Assembly: GCF_000971235.1 (NCBI RefSeq)
Contig: NZ_BBMB01000008.1
Location: forward strand, 1-64,000
Length of the DNA: 64,000 bases
Source of the DNA: Demequina subtropica
GTDB lineage: Bacteria > Actinomycetota > Actinomycetes > Actinomycetales > Demequinaceae
Direction: 5' to 3'
Shown here: positions 36,282-44,757 of the stretch, in pieces
Layout of the letters: the number at the start of each line of letters is the position of its first letter
How positions within the stretch are numbered: position 1 is the stretch's first letter
Notes under the pieces: generated by a model
Seen by the model: the letters and a program-made list of their open reading frames with translations, nothing else
The model's database searches: none
Told to the model about the DNA's origin: nothing
Translations under genes and position numbers: made by a program

Positions 36282-38045
36282 ATGTCGAGGCGACGTCACG
36301 CCATCCCCGCGCGCCGTGTCCGCGTCTGGCCGTGGGTGGTCGCGTCGCTGGCGATGCTCGTCCTGGTGACGGGGGCGGCCTTCGCATGGGACGCGTGGCA
36401 GCTGCTGGGTTCCAAGGACAGGCTCACGTCGAGCGCGGAGGACGCCAAGGCTGCGCTCACCTCGCGGGATGCCGATGCGCTCGAGGCGGCGGTGGTCACG
36501 CTCGAGGACGCCGCGGGCGACTTCGCCTCCGCGACCGACGGCCCGCACTGGTGGCTCGCGGCGCACCTGCCGTGGGTCCAGGACCAGGCGACGCCGCTCG
36601 TCAAGGCGGGCCGGGCCGTCGACGCGATGGCGACAGGCGCGCTCCAGCCGCTGGCGAGCATGGGCAGCCTCGACGCGCTCGAGGTCCCCGGCTTCGAGGA
36701 CGGCCGCATCGATCCGTACGTGCTCGAGCCGTATCGCGAGGCTCTCGCCCAGGCTGCCGCCACCCTGGACGAGCAGGGCGAGGCGCTCGCCGCCGTCGAC
36801 CTGTCCGCGACGCGCGATGAGATCGCGGAGCCGTTCGTCGAGCTGCGCGACCAGCTCGACACCGTCGCGTCCCTGGTGAGCGCCGGGCATGTGGCCGCGG
36901 AGGTGCTTCCCGGGATGCTGGGCGCCGAGGGCGAGCGCCACTACCTGGTGATGGTCCAGAACAACGCCGAGCCGCGCACCACGGGCGGCATCGCGGGCGC
37001 GATCATCGAGCTCACCGTGGACGACGGTCGCATGACGATGGGCGCCTACGCCGCGGCGAGCGACGTGAGCGATCGAGCGGGTGTGGGTGGCCTCACCGAG
37101 GACGAGGAGCGCATCTTCACCACGCGCATGGAGAAGTTCGCTCAGGACGTCAACTTCACCCCCGAGTTCCCGCGCTCGGCGGAGATGCTCACGCGGATGT
37201 GGGCGAACAAGCATGAGGGCGCGATCGACGGCGTCATCTCCGTCGATCCAGTAGCGCTCGGCTGGATCCTCGAGGGCGCGGAGCCCGTCGAGCTGGGCCC
37301 CTTCGCCATCACGGGAGCCAACCTCGCCGAGGTCATGCTCAAGGACTCCTACCTCGAGTACCCGGACCCCAAGGACCAGGACGCGTTCTTCGCCCGCGCG
37401 AGCGCGGAGCTGTTCGGCCGCATCGTCTCCGGGGACGGCGCCGCCGTCGACGGCGTCGAGCGCGCGATCGAAGCGCGCCGCTTCCTGGTGTGGTCCGCAC
37501 ACGAGGACGAGCAGGCCATGCTCGCCGCCACCAGCATCGCGGGCGCCTTCCTGGAGAAGGACGATGCGGTGGGCGTGTTCTTCAACGACGGCTCGATGGC
37601 GAAGATCGGCTACTACGTCGAGATGGATACGCACGTGTCCAATCGCGTCTGCACGGACGGGCGCCTGCTGTCGCAGTCCATCGACGTCACCTTCACCCAC
37701 ACGTTCGACGGGGACGTCGACGCGCTGCCCTGGTACGTCAGCGGTCCCGGCACGGCGGTCGAGCCGGGAGTCTTCGCGGGCAACGTGCTGGTGTACCCCG
37801 CGGTAGGCACCGTGGTCACCCGCCTCACCGAGGACGGCGAGGAGACGGGCGCTGCGCCCGAGCTCCACGACGGCAGAAGCGTCATCGAGAAGTGGGTCGA
37901 GCTGACCCCTGGACAAACCCTGACACTCTCATACGAAGTGACGCCGCAGACCTCGCAAACCGCCCCGAACGAGCTCCTCACGACGCCCGGTGGGCAATCT
38001 AAAGTTAACGAATCGAGTGTCGAATACCTGGTAGAAGGCTGTTAA
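36282..38045 (+). CDS. DUF4012 membrane-anchored protein (set B)
   Basis: The 587-residue protein has a basic N-terminus, one membrane helix (about residues 14-32) and an outside domain. MVQNNAEPRTTGGIAGAIIE and DGVISVDPVALGWILEGAE mark the DUF4012 core. As in the paralogues it has a cysteine in NRVCTDGR and ends in Cys (VEGC). It is closer to the set C copy than to the set A copy. The last 100 bases are notably AT-rich and may carry a promoter for the LSSTGF gene, which starts 59 bases later. GAGGAG precedes the ATG. Confidence 0.85.
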   Translation: MSRRRHAIPARRVRVWPWVVASLAMLVLVTGAAFAWDAWQLLGSKDRLTSSAEDAKAALTSRDADALEAAVVTLEDAAGDFASATDGPHWWLAAHLPWVQDQATPLVKAGRAVDAMATGALQPLASMGSLDALEVPGFEDGRIDPYVLEPYREALAQAAATLDEQGEALAAVDLSATRDEIAEPFVELRDQLDTVASLVSAGHVAAEVLPGMLGAEGERHYLVMVQNNAEPRTTGGIAGAIIELTVDDGRMTMGAYAAASDVSDRAGVGGLTEDEERIFTTRMEKFAQDVNFTPEFPRSAEMLTRMWANKHEGAIDGVISVDPVALGWILEGAEPVELGPFAITGANLAEVMLKDSYLEYPDPKDQDAFFARASAELFGRIVSGDGAAVDGVERAIEARRFLVWSAHEDEQAMLAATSIAGAFLEKDDAVGVFFNDGSMAKIGYYVEMDTHVSNRVCTDGRLLSQSIDVTFTHTFDGDVDALPWYVSGPGTAVEPGVFAGNVLVYPAVGTVVTRLTEDGEETGAAPELHDGRSVIEKWVELTPGQTLTLSYEVTPQTSQTAPNELLTTPGGQSKVNESSVEYLVEGC

Positions 38046-38104
38046 TCTTGCGGCGACGCAACTGTAGGTGCCGCTGAGGGCGCCAAATCTGGGAGGGCAC
38101 TGCC

Positions 38105-38638
38105 ATGAAGATCCGTACGTTTGCGACGCTTGCCGCCGGCACAGCGCTCGCGCTCGCTCCGTCCGCCGCTTCTGCCGAGGACTACGGCACGGTGAGCTCC
38201 ATGGAGTGCAACCCGCTGACCGTCGAGGCCGGGGGCCGGGCCACCTGCACCCTCACCAGCGACGGCACGTCCGTGGTGTGGCAGGTCACCACCAGCGGTG
38301 ACGACGTCACGCTCATCAGCGTCGCCGGCACCGTGTCGACCGCCGCGCAGGACATCGTCGGCGGCACCTCGGTGCTGACCTTCGACGCCCCTGAGGCTGC
38401 CGGCACCATCGGTGTCATCGCGATCGTCGACGGGGAGCCCGTCGACACCGCCACCATCACCGTGACCGCCGCGGACGACACCGAGGGCGTGGGCAGCGAC
38501 GCGTCGGCCTCCGGCAGCGACGACGAGCTCTCGAGCACCGGCTTCGACAACGCAGGCCTGGTCGCCGGCGCTGGCGCGCTGCTCGTCGTCGGCGCGGGCG
38601 CGGTCGCCTTCGCGGCCCGTCGCCGCAGCAACGCGTAA
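38105..38638 (+). CDS. Secreted LSSTGF sorting-signal protein (set B)
   Basis: The 177-residue protein has a signal peptide (cut near SAASA), a small Ig-like domain with two cysteines (MECNPL, ATCTLT), a short Ser/Asp/Gly linker, then LSSTGF, a hydrophobic helix and an ARRRSNA tail. GGGAGGGC lies upstream of the ATG. It sits directly after DUF4012, as in set C, and is followed by a strong terminator, so the two form a unit. No sortase is encoded in the window. Its abundance as a separate short gene suggests a structural or acceptor role. Confidence 0.8.
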   Translation: MKIRTFATLAAGTALALAPSAASAEDYGTVSSMECNPLTVEAGGRATCTLTSDGTSVVWQVTTSGDDVTLISVAGTVSTAAQDIVGGTSVLTFDAPEAAGTIGVIAIVDGEPVDTATITVTAADDTEGVGSDASASGSDDELSSTGFDNAGLVAGAGALLVVGAGAVAFAARRRSNA

Positions 38639-38654
38639 GACTCTCGCTTCACAG

Positions 38655-38684
38655 GAACGCCCCCGCCGGATGGCGGGGGCGTTC
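38655..38684 (+). terminator. Rho-independent-type hairpin after LSSTGF gene
   Basis: A perfect 13-bp stem (38655-38667 with 38672-38684) and a GGAT loop follow the gene by 16 bases. This is one of the clearest terminators in the window. Confidence 0.85.
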
Positions 38685-38699
38685 TGCGTTCCCGGACAG

Positions 38700-38721
38700 C
38701 GCATCGTCCGGGGACGATGCG
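38700..38721. repeat. Inverted pair of GACGATGCG word
   Basis: CGCATCGTCC and GGACGATGCG face each other across two bases, between convergent genes. The same pairing builds the terminator stem at 3452-3495. It overlaps the first copy of the 61-bp direct repeat. Confidence 0.7.
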
Positions 38722-38766
38722 GCAGAGACGCCGCGGGCCCCGCACCTCGGAGGGTGCGAGACCCGC
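38706..38766. repeat. 61-bp direct repeat, copy 1
   Basis: This segment matches 39231-39291 at 57 of 61 positions. Its right half folds into a hairpin (GCGGG...CCCGC with an inner CGCACC/GGGTGCG stem), so each copy can serve as a terminator. Copy 1 lies just past the stop of the minus-strand small membrane protein gene. Confidence 0.8.
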
Positions 38767-38772
38767 TCTTCA

Positions 38773-39120
38773 CTACGGGGCGGTGGGTCCGCCGCTGGCG
38801 CTTGGTGCCGCCTGCACGGCGCGGCGTGCAGCACGTTCGAGTGTGCCTCCGAACGTTCGCCAGCCGTCGATCATGCGCCATGCACCCGTGAGTGCCACGC
38901 AGATCCCGATGCCCAAGGTCACATAGCTGATCACGGTGAGGCTCGTCGTCATATCTGATCTGTGCGTTGCCGCGAGCAAGGCCCCGGCGAGGAGTACGCC
39001 TCCCGCCAGGTTGATGAGCGGTGCCCAGATGAACGTGAGCAACGCACCGTCGGCAATGCGCTCGGCCCCGATCTTCTTTCGCACGATCCGCGTGCGCACC
39101 TTGCCGGTCTGCGTTGTCAC
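38773..39120 (-). CDS. Small two-helix membrane protein, unknown
   Basis: The 115-residue protein starts at GTG 39120 with GGAAGG upstream. A basic N-terminus (TRIVRKKIGAERIADGAL) precedes two membrane helices (about residues 28-50 and 58-80), followed by a short amphipathic segment WRMIDGWRTFGGTLERAARR and an Ala/Pro tail. I do not recognise a family. It is bracketed by the two copies of the 61-bp repeat and sits between the LSSTGF gene and the kinase, a position with no counterpart gene in set C (where the nuclease-like gene lies). The reading frame has normal codon use. Confidence 0.55.
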   Translation of the reverse strand: MTTQTGKVRTRIVRKKIGAERIADGALLTFIWAPLINLAGGVLLAGALLAATHRSDMTTSLTVISYVTLGIGICVALTGAWRMIDGWRTFGGTLERAARRAVQAAPSASGGPTAP

Positions 39121-39230
39121 CGGTCGCCTTCCGCTTGTCCCTCGATTGCGCTGACAAGGGGAACCTGGCCGCGCCCCCCAACGATCGGGCGTGCCGCGCC
39201 GCGCCTGTCTTCGTTCTGCGGAGGTGGACC

Positions 39231-39291
39231 GTCCGGGGACGATGCGCCAGAGACGCCGCGGGTCCCGCACCCCGGAGGGTGCGAGGCCCGC
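39231..39291. repeat. 61-bp direct repeat, copy 2
   Basis: This copy differs from 38706-38766 at four positions. It ends 17 bases before the kinase stop codon region on the minus strand and probably ends kinase transcription through its hairpin. Confidence 0.8.
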
Positions 39292-39307
39292 GTGTGGCGC
39301 GGTGGCG

Positions 39308-40693
39308 TCAGGCGTTCGCCTTCGCGCCGTCCTCGCTGTACTGGTAGCTGTACCCGTAGCGGCCGTAGCCGTACGCGTCCGGGCCCTTCGCCGGGAGCAT
39401 GGTGAGGACCACGCCCGAGAGCGGGGCACCGACGGTCTCGAGGGCCTGGATGGCGCTCTCCACCTGCGGTCCGTGCGCGCGGCCAGCGGCCACAATGAGC
39501 ACCGTGCCGCCCACCAGGCGCGCGAGCACCGCGGCATCGGTCACGGGCAGCAGCGGGGGAGCGTCGTAGAGGACCACGTCGAACTCGCTGTCGAGGCGCG
39601 CGATGAGCGACTCCATGAGCGAGCTGCCCAGCAGCTCGGAGGGGTTGGGCGGGATGGCGCCCGCGGGGAGCACGAACAGCTCGGAGCGGCCCCAGCGCTG
39701 CACGGCCGTCTCGAGGTCCACGCGGCCGATCAGCACGTCGGTGAGGCCCACGCCGCTCTCGATGCCGAGGTACTTGCCCGCCTTGGGGCGGCGCAGATCT
39801 GCGCCGACCAGCAGCACGCGCGCGCCGGCGTCGGCCAGCGTGATCGCGAGGTTCGCCGCGGTGGTGGACTTGCCCTCGGACTGGATGGACGAGGTGATGA
39901 CGAAGGACCGCTCGGTGCGCCCCGCGTCCAGGAACTGGAGGTTGGTGCGCAGCGTGCGGAAGGACTCGGCGCGCGGGCTGGTGGCGTCCTGGTGGACGAT
40001 CAGCGGGCGCTGCTTGGCCTTGGGGTCGAAGACGATGCCGCCCAGCACGGGGGCGTCGGTGATGCGCTCGATGTCGCGCTCGCCCCGGATCTTGGTGTCG
40101 AGCGCGGAGCGCAGCAGCGCGTAGCCCACGCCGAGCGCGAGGCCCAGCATGAGGCCCAGCGCGGCGTTGAGCTTGCTGTTGGGGGAGGTGGGGACCCTGG
40201 GGACCTCGGGCTCCTGCACCACGGACAGGCGCACGGGGGAGCCCTCGAGCGGGTCGGTGGTCTCGATCTCCTCGACGGTCTCGATGAGCTGCTCGGAGGT
40301 CGCGCCTGCGAGCACCGCGGCGAACACCGGGTCCGCGTTGGTGACGGTCACGTCGATCACCGTGGTGTTGAGCGGGGTCGAGGCGGAGAGGCTGCCGCGG
40401 AGCTCGCCCACGGACATGGGCAGCTCGAGCGCGTCGATGGTGGGCTGGAGCACGGCGGACGTGGTGACCAGGTCCGCGTACGTCTTCACGCGCTGCTGCG
40501 TGAAGGAGTTGCCCTGCGCCAGGTCCGCGACCGAGCTGGAGCCGCTGGTGGACACGAAGACCTTTGCGGAGGCCGTGTAGACGGGCGTCGCGAGCAGCGA
40601 GTACGCGATGCCCGCGCCGGTGCCCAGCACCGTGAGTGCGAGGATCGCGAGCCAATGCTTGCGAAGGATACGAAGATAGTCCTGAAGTTCCAC
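39308..40693 (-). CDS. Wzz/BY-kinase chain-length and tyrosine autokinase (set B)
   Basis: The 461-residue protein starts at GTG 40693 (GGGGAGAG upstream) as VELQDYLRILRKHWLAILAL. The Wzz domain is followed by the kinase: Walker A IQSEGKSTT near residue 255, Walker A' VGADLRRPK, and Walker B VVLYDAPPLLPVTDAA. The first Asp of Walker A' is Gly here, unlike in set A. The tail is DAYGYGRYGYSYQYSEDG, with seven Tyr, and is the likely autophosphorylation site. It is divergent from the set B sugar transferase with a CRP/GlxR-type site between them. Confidence 0.9.
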   Translation of the reverse strand: MELQDYLRILRKHWLAILALTVLGTGAGIAYSLLATPVYTASAKVFVSTSGSSSVADLAQGNSFTQQRVKTYADLVTTSAVLQPTIDALELPMSVGELRGSLSASTPLNTTVIDVTVTNADPVFAAVLAGATSEQLIETVEEIETTDPLEGSPVRLSVVQEPEVPRVPTSPNSKLNAALGLMLGLALGVGYALLRSALDTKIRGERDIERITDAPVLGGIVFDPKAKQRPLIVHQDATSPRAESFRTLRTNLQFLDAGRTERSFVITSSIQSEGKSTTAANLAITLADAGARVLLVGADLRRPKAGKYLGIESGVGLTDVLIGRVDLETAVQRWGRSELFVLPAGAIPPNPSELLGSSLMESLIARLDSEFDVVLYDAPPLLPVTDAAVLARLVGGTVLIVAAGRAHGPQVESAIQALETVGAPLSGVVLTMLPAKGPDAYGYGRYGYSYQYSEDGAKANA

Positions 40694-40793
40694 AGCTCTC
40701 CCCAGGCGGTGCTCATTTGGCGCCGCCGCGAGCATTGTTCCATGCGGATTTAGCGGCGCTGTTGCATGCCTGCAAGCACATTTGGGACATACG

Positions 40794-40809
40794 TGTGACG
40801 CGCTTCACA
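40794..40809. promoter_or_regulatory. Perfect CRP/GlxR-type palindrome
   Basis: TGTGACGCGCTTCACA matches the consensus TGTGA-N6-TCACA at all ten positions, and the flanking G and C extend the arms to six. Its centre is about 39 bases upstream of the inferred start of the sugar transferase transcript, close to the activating class II position. It is about 100 bases upstream of the kinase start. Confidence 0.75.
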
Positions 40810-40827
40810 CATCGCGAAGTTTGCCGA

Positions 40828-40833
40828 TAACCT
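40828..40833 (+). promoter_or_regulatory. -10 of set B sugar transferase, leaderless
   Basis: TAACCT begins 12 bases before GTG 40840, and there is no ribosome site. The mRNA should therefore start at the initiation codon. Confidence 0.45.
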
Positions 40834-40839
40834 GTGCCC

Positions 40840-42315
40840 GTGACGCTGGGGGCCACGACCTTTCCGCGCGCATCGGCTGAACGGATGCATGGCCGCACCG
40901 GATGGTCACGCAAGTACCTTTTGCGGCTTCTGATCTCCGATTTCTTCGTGGTCACCCTGGTCATGGCGATGGCCCAGCTGGCCCGGTTCGGCTGGAATCC
41001 GCTCGAGCGGGTCTCCGGTCACCTGTCCCCGCCCTACACCGTGGTGACCATCGCGATCGGTGCGCTGTGGATGGTCCAGCTGTCCGCGACGCGGTCGCGC
41101 TCCGCGAGGATCCTGGGCCACGGGCCGCAGGAGTTCCAGCGCGTGATCGCTGCCGGGTTCTGGACCTTCGGGATCGTCGCGACGGCCGCGTTCCTCTTCA
41201 AGCTCGACATCAGCCGCGGCTACCTCTTCTTCGCCATCCCCCTGGGGACGCTGGTGCTGCTGGCATACCGCTACGCGTGGCGGCTCTGGATCCATGCGCA
41301 GCGCGATGCGGGTCAGCTGCAGGCCCAGGTGCTGGTGGTGGGTCCGCTGCGGACCTCCGAGCAGATGGTGCGCCGTCTCAACGGGGCCCCCCGCGCCGGC
41401 TATCACGTGGTGGGTGTATGCACCCCGCCGGGCACGGTGCCGTCGGAGGTCCTCGAGGTCGAGGGCGTCCCCGTGCTGGGGCCTTTGGACGATGCGGTGG
41501 CGCAGGCGGGCGCGATCGGCGCCGAGTACATCCTGCTGTCCGGCAACGACGCGATGTCGCTGCGCGAGGCGCGCTCGCTCGGGTGGTCGCTCGAGGGCTC
41601 GGGTATCGGGCTGATTGTTGCGCCCTCCATGGTGGATGTCGCGGGGCCGCGCGTACAGATGTCGCCCGTCGAGGGACTGCCGCTGCTGCACGTCGAGGAG
41701 CCGCACTTCTCCGGTCCCAAGCTGGCGCTCAAGACTGTCGCGGATCGTGTGGGCGCGTTCCTCGCGGTGGCGGTGCTCGCTGTGCCGATGGCGGCGATCG
41801 CGCTGGCGATCAAGCTCACCAGCCCGGGGCCCGTGCTGTTCAAGCAGGCGCGCGTGGGACGTGATCATCAGCTGTTCGAGATGCTCAAGTTCCGCTCGAT
41901 GTACACGGACGCGGAGTCCCGCCTGGCCGAGCTCCAGCTCGACAGCGACGGCAACGGCGTCCTGTTCAAGATGCACGACGACCCACGCGTGACGCGCGTG
42001 GGCAAGGTGCTGCGCCGCTACTCGCTCGACGAGCTCCCGCAGCTGTTCAACGTGCTGCGCGGCGAGATGTCCGTGGTGGGCCCGCGCCCGCCGCTCCTGA
42101 GCGAGACCGCGGCCTGGGACGAGCGTGTGGCGCGCCGCCAGCTCGTGCGTCCGGGTCTCACCGGTCTGTGGCAGGTGAGCGGCCGCTCGGACCTCACATG
42201 GGAGCAGTCGGTGCGTCTGGACCTCTATTACACGGAGAACTGGAGCCTCGGCATGGACGCATTGATCGTCGCGAAAACCGCGTGGGCCGTGGTGGCCGGG
42301 CGCGGTGCCTACTGA
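40840..42315 (+). CDS. Polyprenyl glycosylphosphotransferase (set B)
   Basis: The enzyme is 491 residues from GTG 40840 (GTG 40834 adds two). Membrane helices fill residues about 25-140, a Rossmann-like domain spans 150-275, and the catalytic part includes KFRSMYTDAESRL, DDPRVTRVGKVLRRYSLDEL, SVVGPRPP and PGLTGLWQVSGRSDLTWEQ. It would start the set B repeat unit by loading a sugar phosphate on undecaprenyl phosphate. The start is chosen because the downstream sequence VTLGATTFPRASAERMHG lines up with the set C enzyme VTTGASHRVDAAERMYG. Both have a -10 twelve or thirteen bases before the GTG. Confidence 0.9.
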   Translation: MTLGATTFPRASAERMHGRTGWSRKYLLRLLISDFFVVTLVMAMAQLARFGWNPLERVSGHLSPPYTVVTIAIGALWMVQLSATRSRSARILGHGPQEFQRVIAAGFWTFGIVATAAFLFKLDISRGYLFFAIPLGTLVLLAYRYAWRLWIHAQRDAGQLQAQVLVVGPLRTSEQMVRRLNGAPRAGYHVVGVCTPPGTVPSEVLEVEGVPVLGPLDDAVAQAGAIGAEYILLSGNDAMSLREARSLGWSLEGSGIGLIVAPSMVDVAGPRVQMSPVEGLPLLHVEEPHFSGPKLALKTVADRVGAFLAVAVLAVPMAAIALAIKLTSPGPVLFKQARVGRDHQLFEMLKFRSMYTDAESRLAELQLDSDGNGVLFKMHDDPRVTRVGKVLRRYSLDELPQLFNVLRGEMSVVGPRPPLLSETAAWDERVARRQLVRPGLTGLWQVSGRSDLTWEQSVRLDLYYTENWSLGMDALIVAKTAWAVVAGRGAY

Positions 42316-42354
42316 GGCCCATTTGGGGATTTCAAGTCAGATGAGTGGCGACGG

Positions 42355-43536
42355 ATGGACGAAACTGTGAAGGGCGCAGAGGCTGCTGAGAAGGTGCCTC
42401 GTCGGCGGGGCGCACGCTCCATGACCGCTGTGTCCCTGCCATATCCCGAGAATGCGGCACTCGCAATGATCGCGCACCATGCTGGTGAGCGGCGCTTGCG
42501 TGAGGTGGTCGCGCCTCGGCGAGGGATCGTGCCTAGCCCGCATCACGACACGTTGGTAGTGCCCCCGCTGTCGCTCGTCGGCGAAGCCGTCCGGGTCATC
42601 GGCAACAGACTTCCTCTGGAGCAAGCGGCACCGACCGGCATGTACGCACAGAAGCGGATCTTCGACCTCGCCGCGAGCCGCGTGCTCGCAGCGTCGACCG
42701 GTATTGTGATCGGCTTCCCGGGTGCTTCGCTTCTCACGTTCAGAAAGGCGACACGAGCCAAGCGGGTTTTCCACGCCGTCGACGCTCATCCACGCGCGCA
42801 CAATGCCAGGTTGCTGGCCCACTTTGACCGCGATGAAGTCAGGCGAGAGCTCTATCCCTCATGGCTCGTCGACGTTATTGAGGAGGAGTTGGATCTCGCG
42901 GACGCGGTCCTTGTCCCGTCTCGTCTCGTGTTCAACCAGATGGTCGTGCACGGAACGCCTGCGGAGAAGATCATCGTCGAGCCGTATGGCGTGGATGTCG
43001 GGCACTTCGTGCCCACAGGCGGGGACGACGATGCGGCGAGGAGTCGCCCTCGCATTGTGTACGTGGGCCAGATCTCGAGGCGCAAGGGGATCTCGTTCCT
43101 TGTGGAGGCCGCGCGGAGCGCCGACGTCGACATCGAACTTGTGGGCAACGTGTATGACCAAGCGCTCGTCCGCGATCTTCCAGACAACGTCCACGTTCGC
43201 GGCGCGACCGACAAGGTGGGGATACGCTCGGCATTCGCGCGCGCGGATGCCTTCGTCATCCCTTCCGTCGAAGACGCATGCTCCCTGGTCGTGTTTGAGG
43301 CGTTGGCCGTGGGCCTGCCCGTGATTGGCACGGATGCAAACGGCGCGTTCGAAGCGACGCTCGGCATGCCGACGACGGTGGTCGCAGCCGGGAACGTGAC
43401 CGAGCTTGGGAGCGCGCTCGCTGCAGTGGAACCCCTTGAGACGGAAGCACGGACGCGGACCGCCCTGGAGGCTCGCCATCGTCTGCGTTCCTGGAGCGCA
43501 TATGCGGAGCACGTGGCGCAGCGGCTCAACACGTAG
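42355..43536 (+). CDS. Glycosyltransferase, GT4 family (set B)
   Basis: The 393-residue GT-B protein has the first strand at VSLPYPENAALAMIAHHAGE (residues about 26-45), so ATG 42421 may be the true start. The donor half shows RIVYVGQISRRKGISFLVEA near 238 and IPSVEDACSLVVFEALAVGLP near 300, a GT4 EX7E motif. It is the first gene of the set B cargo, where base composition becomes visibly less GC-rich. It follows the sugar transferase by 39 bases. Substrate unknown. Confidence 0.8.
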   Translation: MDETVKGAEAAEKVPRRRGARSMTAVSLPYPENAALAMIAHHAGERRLREVVAPRRGIVPSPHHDTLVVPPLSLVGEAVRVIGNRLPLEQAAPTGMYAQKRIFDLAASRVLAASTGIVIGFPGASLLTFRKATRAKRVFHAVDAHPRAHNARLLAHFDRDEVRRELYPSWLVDVIEEELDLADAVLVPSRLVFNQMVVHGTPAEKIIVEPYGVDVGHFVPTGGDDDAARSRPRIVYVGQISRRKGISFLVEAARSADVDIELVGNVYDQALVRDLPDNVHVRGATDKVGIRSAFARADAFVIPSVEDACSLVVFEALAVGLPVIGTDANGAFEATLGMPTTVVAAGNVTELGSALAAVEPLETEARTRTALEARHRLRSWSAYAEHVAQRLNT

Positions 43537-43605
43537 CGCAGCGCGCCATCGCTCAGACGACGCGCCATGTGGACGGCGCATAGACCAACAGAGCAAGGAG
43601 AGGGT

Positions 43606-44757
43606 GTGGCGACAAGCAACCCAGGGCAGTTTCCAACGGTGCTGCACGTCACCGAGTGCCTCGGCGGGGGCGTGTTGACAGCCCTCGAAATCCTCCTGGC
43701 AGAGCAGAGTGAGAGTGGTTTCGATGTCGCTCTCGCCTACGTGAGCAGGCCTGTGACTCCATCGCTTCAAGCGATTCGCGAGGCGGTCCCCGGCGTGCAT
43801 GCCACTTGCTGGAGCCGGCGGACCTCGGGCTACTCGCGACTGTGGAAGTTGGCGGCGGGGATCCGCCGGGCCATGATCCAAGGCGATTTCGACGTCATCC
43901 ACCTGCATTCGTCTATCGCTGGCGCCGTCGGGCGCATCGTCGCGCTTACGGTGAACCCGCGCGCGCGTCCCGTCGTTGCCTACTCCCCTCATGGATACGC
44001 ATTCATGCGAAGAGACTGGACGCCGCTTAGGCGAGCCGCTGTTCTACGCATCGAATCCGCGCTATCCCGCGTAAGCGACGTGGACGTGCTTGTCTCCGGC
44101 TCGGAGTGCCAGATCGCGAAGTCCAAGGTGGGAAGCAAAGCCGCCGTGGTGGTGCAGAACGGGCTCCGCCGCAGTGCGTTGCCTCGTGACCCGCGCGGAA
44201 CACGTGCACCGGGCCCGTTGAGGGTCGTTGGGATCGGCCGCGTCTGCTACCAGAAGGCACCGTGGCTCTTTGCGCAGGTCGCAGCAGCGTTCCCGTCCCA
44301 CGACCTGGAATTCGCCTGGGTTGGTGGAGGTGCGCCCGCGGACATCGCACGGTGGTTGGGCGGTGACGACGGCGTGGCTGTCACGGGTTGGCTCGATAGG
44401 TCTGACGCCATGCGGCGTCTCGCCGAGGCTGACGTTGTGGTGTCCCTCAGTCTTTGGGAGGGGATGCCATACGCGCTGATCGAAGCGCAAGCTCTCGGCA
44501 TCCCGTGCGTCGTGAGCGATATTCCCGGGCATACGGACATCGTCAAGGACGGGCTGACGGGCTTTGTCGTTGTGGATGTACGAGAGGCCGCCTCGCGGGT
44601 AGCCGAGCTGGCGCGCGACACCCAGCTCCGGCGCAGGCTCGGGCTGCAGGCGCGCGTCAATGCTGCGAGCAATCTGACATCGGCAGAGCAGGCAGCTGCG
44701 TCTCTCGCGGCGTACCGCCTCGGGAGTGGTCATGCGATCGAGGCAGGTGTCCACTGA
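43606..44757 (+). CDS. Glycosyltransferase, GT4 family (set B)
   Basis: The 383-residue protein starts at GTG 43606 with AAGGAGAGGG upstream. It opens TVLHVTECLGGGVLTALEIL with a glycine-rich acceptor loop and has HLHSSIAGAVGRIVAL and AYSPHGYAFMRRDWT near residues 105-135. The donor half has VVGIGRVCYQKAPWLFAQVA and SLWEGMPYALIEAQALGIPC near 285. Such TagB/CapM-like enzymes extend capsular repeat units. The stop and the next ATG share one base (TGATG), so it is coupled to the polymerase gene. Confidence 0.85.
   Translation: MATSNPGQFPTVLHVTECLGGGVLTALEILLAEQSESGFDVALAYVSRPVTPSLQAIREAVPGVHATCWSRRTSGYSRLWKLAAGIRRAMIQGDFDVIHLHSSIAGAVGRIVALTVNPRARPVVAYSPHGYAFMRRDWTPLRRAAVLRIESALSRVSDVDVLVSGSECQIAKSKVGSKAAVVVQNGLRRSALPRDPRGTRAPGPLRVVGIGRVCYQKAPWLFAQVAAAFPSHDLEFAWVGGGAPADIARWLGGDDGVAVTGWLDRSDAMRRLAEADVVVSLSLWEGMPYALIEAQALGIPCVVSDIPGHTDIVKDGLTGFVVVDVREAASRVAELARDTQLRRRLGLQARVNAASNLTSAEQAAASLAAYRLGSGHAIEAGVH

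Noticed and set aside
39120-39230. Possible transposon remnant between the 61-bp repeats
   Set aside because: No transposase fragment, no terminal inverted repeats and no target duplication are visible; only direct repeats.
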